DNA from: CAYMSF01 sp964542255
GTDB lineage: Bacteria; Verrucomicrobiota; Lentisphaeria; Victivallales; Victivallaceae
Direction of reading: 5' to 3'
DNA length: 10,479 bases
Assembly (NCBI GenBank): GCA_964542255.1
Contig: CAZITV010000076.1
Span: forward strand, 1-10,479
The notes beneath the pieces are model-generated. The model had not been told where the DNA came from. It worked only from the letters and a program-made list of their open reading frames with translations, and made no database searches. Of the stretch, positions 1-5,356 are shown piece after piece. Made by a program: the position numbers and the translations under genes. Position 1 is the first letter of the stretch. The number at the start of each line of letters is the position of its first letter.

Positions 1-29
1 CCGCCGTGAATTGCTAGTTTTTGGCTCAT
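1..29 (-). CDS. Start of a probable DegT/DnrJ/EryC1/StrS family aminotransferase (partial, cut by window edge)
   Basis: Only nine codons are visible, reading MSQKLAIHG with a following Gly codon begun. The ATG is at 29-27 on the minus strand. It sits 5 bases after the TAG stop of the amidohydrolase (35-37), and an AAGGA ribosome site (39-43, inside the end of that gene) lies 9 bases upstream. Tight spacing plus a good ribosome site support a real, translationally linked second gene of the operon. The opening 'KLAIHGG' is typical of DegT/DnrJ/EryC1/StrS pyridoxal-phosphate aminotransferases, which often begin with 'LAI(N/H)GG'. These act on keto-sugars or related substrates. The family call rests on about ten residues and is an inference; the existence of a gene start is better supported than its product. 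Confidence 0.5.
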
Positions 30-34
30 AGGTT

Positions 35-910
35 CTATTCCTTGATTAATTTTTCCGCATTGGCGTGATAAATTTTATTTAATATTTTGGAATTTAAATT
101 TAAACTGTTGATGAACTCCTGATGCTGATTATCAAAATAATCGCGGGCATATAAAATCCGGTCTTGAAATTCCGTTATAAATTTCTTCGCGAACGCCGGG
201 TCGCGTTTCAAAGCATAACATCCCGACCCTGCGGAAATATCACAATACAAATTGGGATATTTGCGTAGCAACTCCGGAACTTTGCCGCCTGGTACCACTT
301 TTGCCGGCATCGGTGGGTAATTACTGTTCCGCCATAACTCATCATTGGAAATATGGATCCAAAAGCCCGGCGCATGACCTAAAAATATCGTGTTCGGACA
401 CGCCTGCAAAACCCGCTCAATCGTATCAATCGTGCCACCCCACCATTCCACCCACGGCTTGGTCCAATCCGATTGAAAATCATACTGCAAATGAAATATC
501 ACCGGCATTTTCAAATCGCCCGCCAAATGAAATAGCCGCAGCGCGTCTGGATTGTCGTACATCATCCGGCATTTCAGCTCACCACATACCTGCGCACCAT
601 AAATATCGTGCGCCGCCTTTAACATCGCGCAGGCATTCGGCAACCGCGGATCTGGACAATAACCCAGCACAAAACGCTCCGGCGCACGTTCCTTATATGA
701 AACACTACGACTGAACGGTATCGGTCCAGTCAAACTGCCCAGTAATGGCGCCGAAAGAACTTCAGTGTAAAAAGTCCCATATTCATTCACTGGACATTCC
801 CAATTCAATAACCATGTCTTGGCGATACCATACTGGTCCATGTTAGCGATAAATTTATCCAAATTGTGACCATGCCAATCCGGGTGATTGTGTGCATCTA
901 TTATTTTCAT
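35..910 (-). CDS. Amidohydrolase family protein (amidohydrolase_2 / TIM-barrel metal-dependent hydrolase)
   Basis: A 291-residue protein with the layout of amidohydrolase_2 enzymes (metal-dependent hydrolases, decarboxylases or lactonases acting on small acids and lactones in the cytoplasm). It opens with IDAHNHP, giving the HxH metal pair H7/H9. Later come GELK (E111/K113), a barrel-strand histidine H140 (VIFHLQ), H179 in FLGHAPGFW and an Asp, D257, in LYARDYF, where the family usually has GTD(Y/F)P. The C-terminal NAEKLI matches the usual 'NAxRL' ending. Length is normal for the family. There is no signal peptide. The ATG at 910 has an AAGGAA ribosome site about 9 bases upstream. It is divergent from a GntR/LacI-type regulator and precedes a probable aminotransferase, so it is likely an inducible catabolic enzyme. 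The substrate cannot be told from the sequence. Confidence 0.87.
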   Translation of the reverse strand: MKIIDAHNHPDWHGHNLDKFIANMDQYGIAKTWLLNWECPVNEYGTFYTEVLSAPLLGSLTGPIPFSRSVSYKERAPERFVLGYCPDPRLPNACAMLKAAHDIYGAQVCGELKCRMMYDNPDALRLFHLAGDLKMPVIFHLQYDFQSDWTKPWVEWWGGTIDTIERVLQACPNTIFLGHAPGFWIHISNDELWRNSNYPPMPAKVVPGGKVPELLRKYPNLYCDISAGSGCYALKRDPAFAKKFITEFQDRILYARDYFDNQHQEFINSLNLNSKILNKIYHANAEKLIKE

Positions 911-929
911 AATGTCTTTTTCCTTGTTT

Positions 930-961
930 TATACCATTAGTATAATTATACCACTGGCATA
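930..961. promoter_or_regulatory. Tandem 15-bp palindromic operators in the divergent spacer
   Basis: Two imperfect palindromes of the same design lie end to end. TATACCATTAGTATA is at 930-944 and TATACCACTGGCATA at 947-961, with centres at 937 and 954, 17 bases apart. Each has 6 of 7 base pairs matched around one central base, and both share the left half TATACCA. They overlap the -10 and start region of the amidohydrolase promoter. GntR- and LacI-type repressors bind such sites as dimers, and the regulator gene begins 54 bases away. The inference is that its product binds here, repressing the operon and possibly itself until an effector is present. Confidence 0.72.
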
Positions 962-972
962 AAAAATGTCAA
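945..972 (-). promoter_or_regulatory. Sigma70-type promoter of the amidohydrolase operon
   Basis: Reading the minus strand, a perfect -35 TTGACA (972-967) is followed by a 16-base spacer and a perfect -10 TATAAT (950-945). Transcription would start near 938, giving a leader of about 28 bases before the amidohydrolase ATG at 910. Both of the 15-base palindromes described separately cover the spacer, the -10 and the start point, so access by RNA polymerase should be blocked when they are occupied. The plus strand also carries TATAAT at 941-946, facing the regulator gene, but I find no matching -35 for it. Confidence 0.8.
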
Positions 973-1015
973 ATGTAATTTGCAAAAAAATGATAACATT
1001 GTAAATTAAAGGATT

Positions 1016-2071
1016 ATGCATAAAAATACAACCAAAGCTTTGCAGCAAATTGAGGAACACATCCGTAGAGGTGTTTTTCCCGCCAATAGTTTTTTGCCAT
1101 CAGAACGCAGGCTGTGCGATGATTTTGGCATAGGGCGCGGCGCGCTGCTGGCGATACTTAAACATCTGGCGGCGACTGGACAAATCAAGGTTGAACCTGG
1201 TCGCGGTGCGCGGGTAGTAACGCAAACAGAAACCACTGGGCTGCGTCGGGTGCTGATGCTGGAATCTTCGGATTTTAATTTTGATAGTTCACTAGAACAT
1301 CTGAAAATTATGGATGGGATCGTCAAGGCGGCGAATGCTAACGGCATTGAGGTTTCATTATTATTTGGTGAATCCGGTACGGCGACTGAACGGTTGATAG
1401 AACATTATTCGCGTGGTGAATTTAACGGTGTCATCATTATTGAGATTGTTACGCTGGTGGACATCAACCGCCTGTTGCGCTGTGGCATTCCAGTTTTGGT
1501 TGCTAACTTGGAAATAGATAAAAATGTGCCGTGTGTTACCGTGGATTTTCGCGCCGTCGGCCGTACCGCCGGTTATGAATTTATAGCCAACGGTCACCAG
1601 CGCATCGGCATGTTCAGCGGAACCAAGGAAAGCTATATCTATAAGGAAATGCTTGCCGGCCTGAAAGGCGCGCTCGCTGAAGATGATGTCCAAATTCTAC
1701 CCGAGCACATTATTTACTGGGATAGTACTGATGAATCAGCACATCTGCTCCGTGCCCTGTTGCAATCACCGCAGCGCCCTACCGCGTTTTTCATTGCCCG
1801 CGATTTTCGTGCTGCCAAGTTTTACGAAATATGCCGCGAATTAAAACTTAATATCCCTCTCGATGTCTCGCTCATCTCCTATGATAATTTATCGTGGCCG
1901 GCAGCAGTAGCGGTCGGATTGAGCACTATCACCGAACCCACCGCTGACATCGGCCGCCATGCCATCAAGATGCTTAAAGGATGGCTCGAATCCGGCAGTG
2001 TCCCAGAAAACACCAAAGTCCAGGGACAGCTAATCAAGCGTACCAGCGTCAAAAATCTTATCCGCGGTTAA
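1016..2071 (+). CDS. GntR-type DNA-binding domain fused to LacI/periplasmic-binding-like sensor domain, transcriptional regulator
   Basis: A 351-residue hybrid regulator. Residues about 5-68 form a GntR winged helix: LPSERRLCDDFGIGRG is the recognition helix-turn-helix, and GQIKVEPGRGARVV is the wing. Residues about 77-345 resemble the LacI/PBP1 sugar-binding fold: a first strand RRVLMLE, then GVIIIE, GRTAGYEFIANGHQRIGMFSG (the usual 'G..A...L...GH.RI..i.G' signature, 182-202), a second-lobe strand TAFFIARD and the typical C-terminal VSLISYDN and TITEPTADIGRHAI. This GntR-LacI architecture is known from AraR-type sugar regulators. The ATG at 1016 follows AAAGGA with a short spacer. It is cytoplasmic, divergent from the amidohydrolase, and its likely sites lie in the shared spacer. 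The effector is unknown, probably a sugar or a pathway intermediate. Confidence 0.88.
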   Translation: MHKNTTKALQQIEEHIRRGVFPANSFLPSERRLCDDFGIGRGALLAILKHLAATGQIKVEPGRGARVVTQTETTGLRRVLMLESSDFNFDSSLEHLKIMDGIVKAANANGIEVSLLFGESGTATERLIEHYSRGEFNGVIIIEIVTLVDINRLLRCGIPVLVANLEIDKNVPCVTVDFRAVGRTAGYEFIANGHQRIGMFSGTKESYIYKEMLAGLKGALAEDDVQILPEHIIYWDSTDESAHLLRALLQSPQRPTAFFIARDFRAAKFYEICRELKLNIPLDVSLISYDNLSWPAAVAVGLSTITEPTADIGRHAIKMLKGWLESGSVPENTKVQGQLIKRTSVKNLIRG

Positions 2072-2808
2072 AATTCCCGGCTAAATTCGCTGAAGAATTT
2101 TTCCGGGGAGAGGTTTTTTAGGGTGATGGTGAGATTATTAGTTGAAGCAATTAACCCCTGAGAATGCGTTACTTTAATCCAAAAAATTTTGGTCTCGCCG
2201 TTCTCCCAGTTACAAATATCTTCCGTAGCTTTGAGCATTCCGGTGCCGCGGGTAACCTGCTTAAACTCTGGTTTTGCCGGTACGCCAAGTTCTTCCTGCA
2301 TTCGCCGGAAGAACCGCGAAACCACGGTTCCAGTTGCGGATATATTGCCGTCAGGAACTGAATAATTGCCGATGGCGCCGGTGATTTTTCCGGAACGGTC
2401 AGACATCAAGATAATATTTTCATCAATTAAGCCGCGGGTTTCCTTAGCTTTTTGGGCATTGGTATAAACTGATATTTTGCAGTCTGGATATTGTGCCGGT
2501 GCGAGTGTTTCATTGCAGTCAAAATTTAGTTCTTTGAGAAATTTATGGACTTCAGTGATTGTGCCAAGCGGGATTCCCGGCGCGATTCCGAAAGGTTTGG
2601 CNNNNNNNNNNNNNNNNNNNNNNNNNNNNNNNNNNNNNNNNNNNNNNNNNNNNNNNNNNNNNNNNNNNNNNNNNNNNNNNNNNNNNNNNNNNNNNNNNNN
2701 NTCTGGAATTGGAAATTTATGTCCGCAGCCGCAGGCAAACTGCCGGCCGCAGGCACTGTTTTCTAATTCATATTTTTTTTGACATTTTCGACATGAAATT
2801 CTTAACAT
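2068..2808 (-). CDS. Zinc-ribbon hypothetical protein, interrupted by an assembly gap
   Basis: The N-terminal 35 residues form a zinc-ribbon-like module: C6-x2-C9, then C26-x-C28 in GRQFACGCGHKFPIP. Short ribbons of this style often head otherwise unrelated proteins in PVC bacteria. The region after the gap (about 175 residues, ending at a TAA shared with the regulator) is soluble-looking and unrecognised. It has AKPFGIAPGIPLGTI, a D-R-S-G-K-I-T-G-A-I-G segment and an acidic/basic mix. The gap is exactly 100 N, a conventional placeholder, so the true length and reading frame across it are unknown. The two halves could be one gene or parts of two. The ATG at 2808 has only a weak GGTGG upstream. 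It may be co-transcribed with the next zinc-ribbon gene, 79 bases upstream in the same direction. Confidence 0.6.
   Translation of the reverse strand: MLRISCRKCQKKYELENSACGRQFACGCGHKFPIPXXXXXXXXXXXXXXXXXXXXXXXXXXXXXXXXXXAKPFGIAPGIPLGTITEVHKFLKELNFDCNETLAPAQYPDCKISVYTNAQKAKETRGLIDENIILMSDRSGKITGAIGNYSVPDGNISATGTVVSRFFRRMQEELGVPAKPEFKQVTRGTGMLKATEDICNWENGETKIFWIKVTHSQGLIASTNNLTITLKNLSPEKFFSEFSREF
2602..2701. other. Assembly gap of 100 N
   Basis: Exactly 100 unknown bases, the usual scaffold placeholder for a gap of unspecified size. It lies inside the zinc-ribbon gene, between the end of the ribbon and the start of the C-terminal region. Gap-spanning reading frames in this zone on either strand have no evidential value. 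Confidence 0.98.
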
Positions 2809-2852
2809 CGCACACCACCATTCGTTGAAGTTTCGCGCGGCATTTACAATTC

Positions 2853-2891
2853 TTTAGGAGTTGTAAAGATAATTTTTTAACAGCTCCTTAA
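2853..2891. repeat. Short hairpin with TTTAGGAG / CTCCTTAA arms
   Basis: The left arm is AGGAGTTGT (2856-2864) and the right arm ACAGCTCCT (2880-2888). They pair over 9 bases with one G-T pair and a 15-base AT-rich loop. The hairpin lies between the two minus-strand zinc-ribbon genes, and the right arm contains the TAA stop (2890-2888) of the upstream one. On the minus strand no U-run follows, so a classic intrinsic terminator is not well supported. The arms resemble those at 5055-5067/5211-5223 and, less closely, 9554-9563/9627-9636. Confidence 0.5.
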
Positions 2892-3490
2892 TGTGTATTC
2901 ATCATTTTACCCAGCAGGAACATTGCGGCGAGCAGCAGCAATACCGGTGCTGCGGAGAGCCAGACGAATGCTTCCATACTCCGACCGTGCAGTTCTACCA
3001 TTGCATTGCGCAAATCAATAATACTGCCGACTGCTAAAAACGCCACACCATGAATATATACCATCATTCCCGCTACTGCCACCATAAACGCCGAAAGCAC
3101 TGCCCCCATCAGGCAGATAAAAAGCGCCAGCCATTCAATTCCCAGCGCCAGTACCATACATACGATAAAGCCAATCAGCGGCGCCGGGCGAAACAATCCA
3201 GGCAGGCATTCGGCGATAAAAGAAAGCGCTTTAAACCACCACGGGTGATAAGTTTCATCTGGCGCGTGCTGCCGTTCCATCACCATTAGGGTATCAAAAT
3301 TATAACCGCAGTTTAAGCAAATCTTGTCAGCGCGGGTAACTACATTGTCACAATTAGGGCAAGGTTTAGGTAAATCATCGGGCGGTTCGGCAAAAAAAAG
3401 ATTATTGCAGACTTGGCAAAGCACGGTCTGCCCGGCAAATTCATTGCCTAAACTTAACCGTTTGTTACAATGTGGACATTTGACTTCCAT
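2888..3490 (-). CDS. Double zinc-ribbon membrane protein of unknown function
   Basis: A 200-residue protein. Residues 5-28 hold a first ribbon (C5-P-H-C8 and C25-Q-V-C28). Residues 44-61 hold a second (C44-P-N-C47 and C58-L-N-C61, followed by GYNFD, a common tail of zinc-ribbon modules). After a short linker with WWF (84-86) come hydrophobic stretches at about 104-123, 124-146 and 175-194, so it should sit in the inner membrane with the ribbons in the cytoplasm. Yip1-like or other small membrane domains are often fused to such ribbons, but no named family can be assigned. The ATG at 3490 lacks a strong ribosome site. An extended -10-like TGGTATTTT (minus strand, 3513-3505) lies just upstream. 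It is followed by another zinc-ribbon gene and may form a two-gene unit with it. Confidence 0.78.
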   Translation of the reverse strand: MEVKCPHCNKRLSLGNEFAGQTVLCQVCNNLFFAEPPDDLPKPCPNCDNVVTRADKICLNCGYNFDTLMVMERQHAPDETYHPWWFKALSFIAECLPGLFRPAPLIGFIVCMVLALGIEWLALFICLMGAVLSAFMVAVAGMMVYIHGVAFLAVGSIIDLRNAMVELHGRSMEAFVWLSAAPVLLLLAAMFLLGKMMNTH

Positions 3491-3507
3491 AACAGCAAGA
3501 CCCTAAA

Positions 3508-3521
3508 ATACCATTCGGTAT
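3508..3521. promoter_or_regulatory. Perfect palindrome ATACCATTCGGTAT upstream of the zinc-ribbon membrane gene
   Basis: The arms ATACC and GGTAT pair perfectly around ATTC. On the minus strand it overlaps TGGTATTTT, an extended -10-like element 15 bases upstream of the ATG at 3490; the -35 is poor. The half site ATACCAT is the same as in the operator at 930-944, but the spacing between halves is one base longer. It may be an operator for a related regulator; this is tentative. Confidence 0.35.
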
Positions 3522-3639
3522 AATTTATTATCGCCTGACCATACAAGATAACGCGCAATATCCGATAAATCAATAGCGCCAGAACTGAATTTTTGTTGAT
3601 GCGGCGCGTCCCTGCAGTACGTTCCTGCATAATCCGGTG

Positions 3640-4935
3640 TTATGAACTGGGCATATAGCGGTAGTTACCCTTGGGAAAGATTGCCGGAACGAGCACCAGC
3701 AGTAGACAGACAAACATAATGGCGCAACCGTAAATCAGGAAAAGCGTTTGATAGTGAGATATTTTCATCGTGCCGACAAACCATTGCGGGGCGAGCATTC
3801 CGGAACCGAGAATCAGTGATGCGAGCAACCGCGAGCCGCCGACACCGGCAGAGTAACAGCTGCCGCAAAATGCCATAGACATGGCTTTGTTGCTAGGCGA
3901 TGCCAGCTCCATCATTTCGGTTGAAATAGCGATAGACGAGCAGGACATGGCGAATCCGTAAATCATTAGCAAAACGGTAATCAGCGCCAAATTTACCGCA
4001 GAATAACTCCCAACAAAAAATAAGGTTAAATTGACCAGCGCAAAGAAGAAATGAATAAATAACAGCATCCGCTTTATGCCGATTTTATCGATGATTTTCC
4101 CGGCAGCCAGGAAGCCCAGGAGGGTGCCGACCAGTGCCAGTGATGAAATGATGACAAGAATATTATCGGCGACCATCAGATAATTTTTGATATAGATGAA
4201 CGTTAGCGGAGGCGTGGAAGCTGCTGCTAAATAGAGACAGCAGATATAGACCGAGAAGCCTGCCAGAGATTTATTGGCGATGGCTTCTGCGATACCGCCG
4301 GTGAACGAAAAATTTTCTTTCTCCTGATGACCATCGGGTATTTTGCCAATATAGTACATTCTGCCGAGTAATCCCAGCCCTGATACCGCAATCATCACCT
4401 GCAATATCCATATTTCGGGATTTTTGCCGATAATCAGGCCGCAGATAAAACAAAATATGACCGCTACGGTTTGCCAGCTGAACCGCATTACCCCGAAGAA
4501 ATCACTGCGGTCGGATTTTATCAGAAACCCGTCCAGCAGCGGAAACCACGCCGCGGCATACACCGTCGTGCAGATTGAAAATATAATTATTGAGAAGAGC
4601 AGTACCGCTTTCGCGTAGCCGCCAAACCATGGTGAAGCCGCCAGCAGCAAAATCATCAACGCGCCAAACAAGGTGAACAGCACAATAGTTTTTCGGTATC
4701 CCATCTGTCCGGAAAAATATGCTGCCGGAATAAGCAGCAGGCAGGCGGCAATCCCCTGGGTTGACGTGGTAATCATTGAGAGCATATCGCCGGCGCCAAG
4801 AATGGTTGCGAACAGGATAATAATCGCGCTGTCTTGAATCATCACTGAGGACAGAGAGCCGGCGCAGGCAGATTTAATCGCGTCACTTTTTGCCCGCGTC
4901 CGCTGTTCAATGGTCAGTTTTTCTGCCGCTTCCAA
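3640..4935 (-). CDS. Major facilitator superfamily (MFS) transporter
   Basis: A 431-residue integral inner-membrane protein with about 12 hydrophobic segments, the usual MFS size and topology. The loop after helix 2 reads GQMGYRK (76-82), the counterpart of the GxxxDRxGRR signature. The matching loop in the second half is GKIIDKIGIKR (279-289). A polar central loop (about 198-215, PDGHQEKENFSF) separates the halves. The start is best placed at TTG (4935): GAGGT lies 5 bases upstream and no better ATG is nearby. The substrate cannot be read from the sequence; sugars or small organic molecules are typical. It has its own promoter (5010-5038) and the next gene downstream is 149 bases away, so it is probably monocistronic or the head of a loose unit with the zinc-ribbon genes. 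Confidence 0.88.
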   Translation of the reverse strand: MEAAEKLTIEQRTRAKSDAIKSACAGSLSSVMIQDSAIIILFATILGAGDMLSMITTSTQGIAACLLLIPAAYFSGQMGYRKTIVLFTLFGALMILLLAASPWFGGYAKAVLLFSIIIFSICTTVYAAAWFPLLDGFLIKSDRSDFFGVMRFSWQTVAVIFCFICGLIIGKNPEIWILQVMIAVSGLGLLGRMYYIGKIPDGHQEKENFSFTGGIAEAIANKSLAGFSVYICCLYLAAASTPPLTFIYIKNYLMVADNILVIISSLALVGTLLGFLAAGKIIDKIGIKRMLLFIHFFFALVNLTLFFVGSYSAVNLALITVLLMIYGFAMSCSSIAISTEMMELASPSNKAMSMAFCGSCYSAGVGGSRLLASLILGSGMLAPQWFVGTMKISHYQTLFLIYGCAIMFVCLLLVLVPAIFPKGNYRYMPSS

Positions 4936-5009
4936 AATTTACCTCAAGGGTTGTCAGGCTAAATTGCCACCTGCAAAAAACAAACATATAATTTGCGGGA
5001 TGCTCACAT

Positions 5010-5038
5010 AAAATACCATTGCAACGGCGGATATTCAA
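5010..5038 (-). promoter_or_regulatory. Sigma70-type promoter of the MFS transporter gene
   Basis: On the minus strand, TTGAAT (5038-5033), a 17-base spacer and TATTTT (5015-5010). The TG of an extended -10 (TGG before TATTTT) supports the -10. Transcription would start near 5003, giving a leader of roughly 67 bases to the TTG start at 4935. Confidence 0.5.
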
Positions 5039-5054
5039 TGATTTTTTCGCACAG

Positions 5055-5223
5055 TTTAGGAGCTGTAAGTAAATAAAGTTGATAAGTTTCGCGAAATATC
5101 CATAAGTGCGTTGGTAAATTGCCGGTGAGGAGCATATCATCAGGTATGTAACGAACCAGCAAACCCAAAGACATCCGGGAGAATCGCGAAGATGTAAAGG
5201 TTAATTATTGTACTGCTCCTTAA
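5055..5223. repeat. Widely spaced inverted repeat, candidate short mobile or REP-like element
   Basis: The left arm TTTAGGAGCTGTA (5055-5067) matches the reverse complement of the right arm TACTGCTCCTTAA (5211-5223) at 11 of 13 bases, spanning 169 bases with no gene inside. The right inner flank (TGTAAAG, TAATTATT) also resembles the inside of the 2853-2891 hairpin. The inside near the left arm has GTTGATAAGTTTCGCG, close to GTTGAAGTTTCGCG at 2824-2837. The arms could be terminal repeats of a miniature element. There is no transposase, and the target duplication, if any, is only a few bases. Confidence 0.4.
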
Positions 5224-5253
5224 TTGCGGTTGTATAGTTTTTTCATGACAATG

Positions 5254-5262
5254 TGATATATT
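5254..5262 (+). promoter_or_regulatory. Candidate extended -10 for the ydbH operon
   Basis: TGATATATT has the TGnTAtaaT form of an extended -10, with no good -35 at 17 bases. Transcription would start near 5269, leaving a leader of about 90 bases that contains the 5309-5339 stem-loop. The TTGACA at 5288-5293 is a perfect -35 on its own, but nothing resembling a -10 sits 16-18 bases after it. Confidence 0.3.
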
Positions 5263-5308
5263 ATCTTAGAAACCAATTTAAGGTGTCTTGACAAAAGTTT
5301 CATAACCA

Positions 5309-5339
5309 GCGGTGCTAGTATTGCATTCCTAAGCACCGC
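5309..5339 (+). promoter_or_regulatory. Stem-loop in the leader of the ydbH operon
   Basis: GCGGTGCT (5309-5316) pairs perfectly with AGCACCGC (5332-5339) around a 15-base loop. It ends 17 bases before the ATG at 5357 and 29 before that at 5369. No U-run follows, so it does not look like a terminator. It could affect translation or RNA stability, or be a DNA-binding palindrome. The function is unknown. Confidence 0.45.
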
Positions 5340-5356
5340 AACCAATATTGCCGACA

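Larger units (their letters stand above)
4936..5347. other. 412-base intergenic region between the MFS gene and the ydbH operon
   Basis: This is a divergent spacer without a convincing gene. From left to right it holds the MFS ribosome site and leader, the MFS promoter (5010-5038, minus strand), a widely spaced inverted repeat (5055-5067 with 5211-5223), an extended -10-like TGATATATT (5254-5262, plus strand), an isolated TTGACA (5288-5293) without a well-spaced -10, and a stem-loop (5309-5339) just before ydbH. An open frame of 77 codons on the minus strand (4907-5140) overlaps the MFS start and promoter; it has no recognisable features and is treated as spurious. Confidence 0.7.

Noticed and set aside
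301..714. 137-codon plus-strand open frame inside the amidohydrolase gene
   Set aside because: It is antisense to a gene with clear catalytic motifs; its composition is shadow-like and it has no start signal.
2477..2828. Several plus- and minus-strand frames crossing the N run
   Set aside because: They exist only because unknown bases contain no stop codons; only the frame with zinc-ribbon cysteines and a proper end was kept.
2853..2891. Hairpin as a classic rho-independent terminator for the zinc-ribbon membrane gene
   Set aside because: The stem is fair, but no U-run follows on the minus strand and the loop is 15 bases long.
4907..5140. 77-codon minus-strand open frame across the MFS start
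   Set aside because: It overlaps the MFS promoter and N-terminus in another frame and resembles no known protein; the MFS TTG start with GAGGT explains the region better.
5288..5316. TTGACA at 5288 as the -35 of a ydbH promoter
   Set aside because: No -10-like sequence lies 16-18 bases downstream; TAGTAT comes 22 bases after and falls in the stem-loop.
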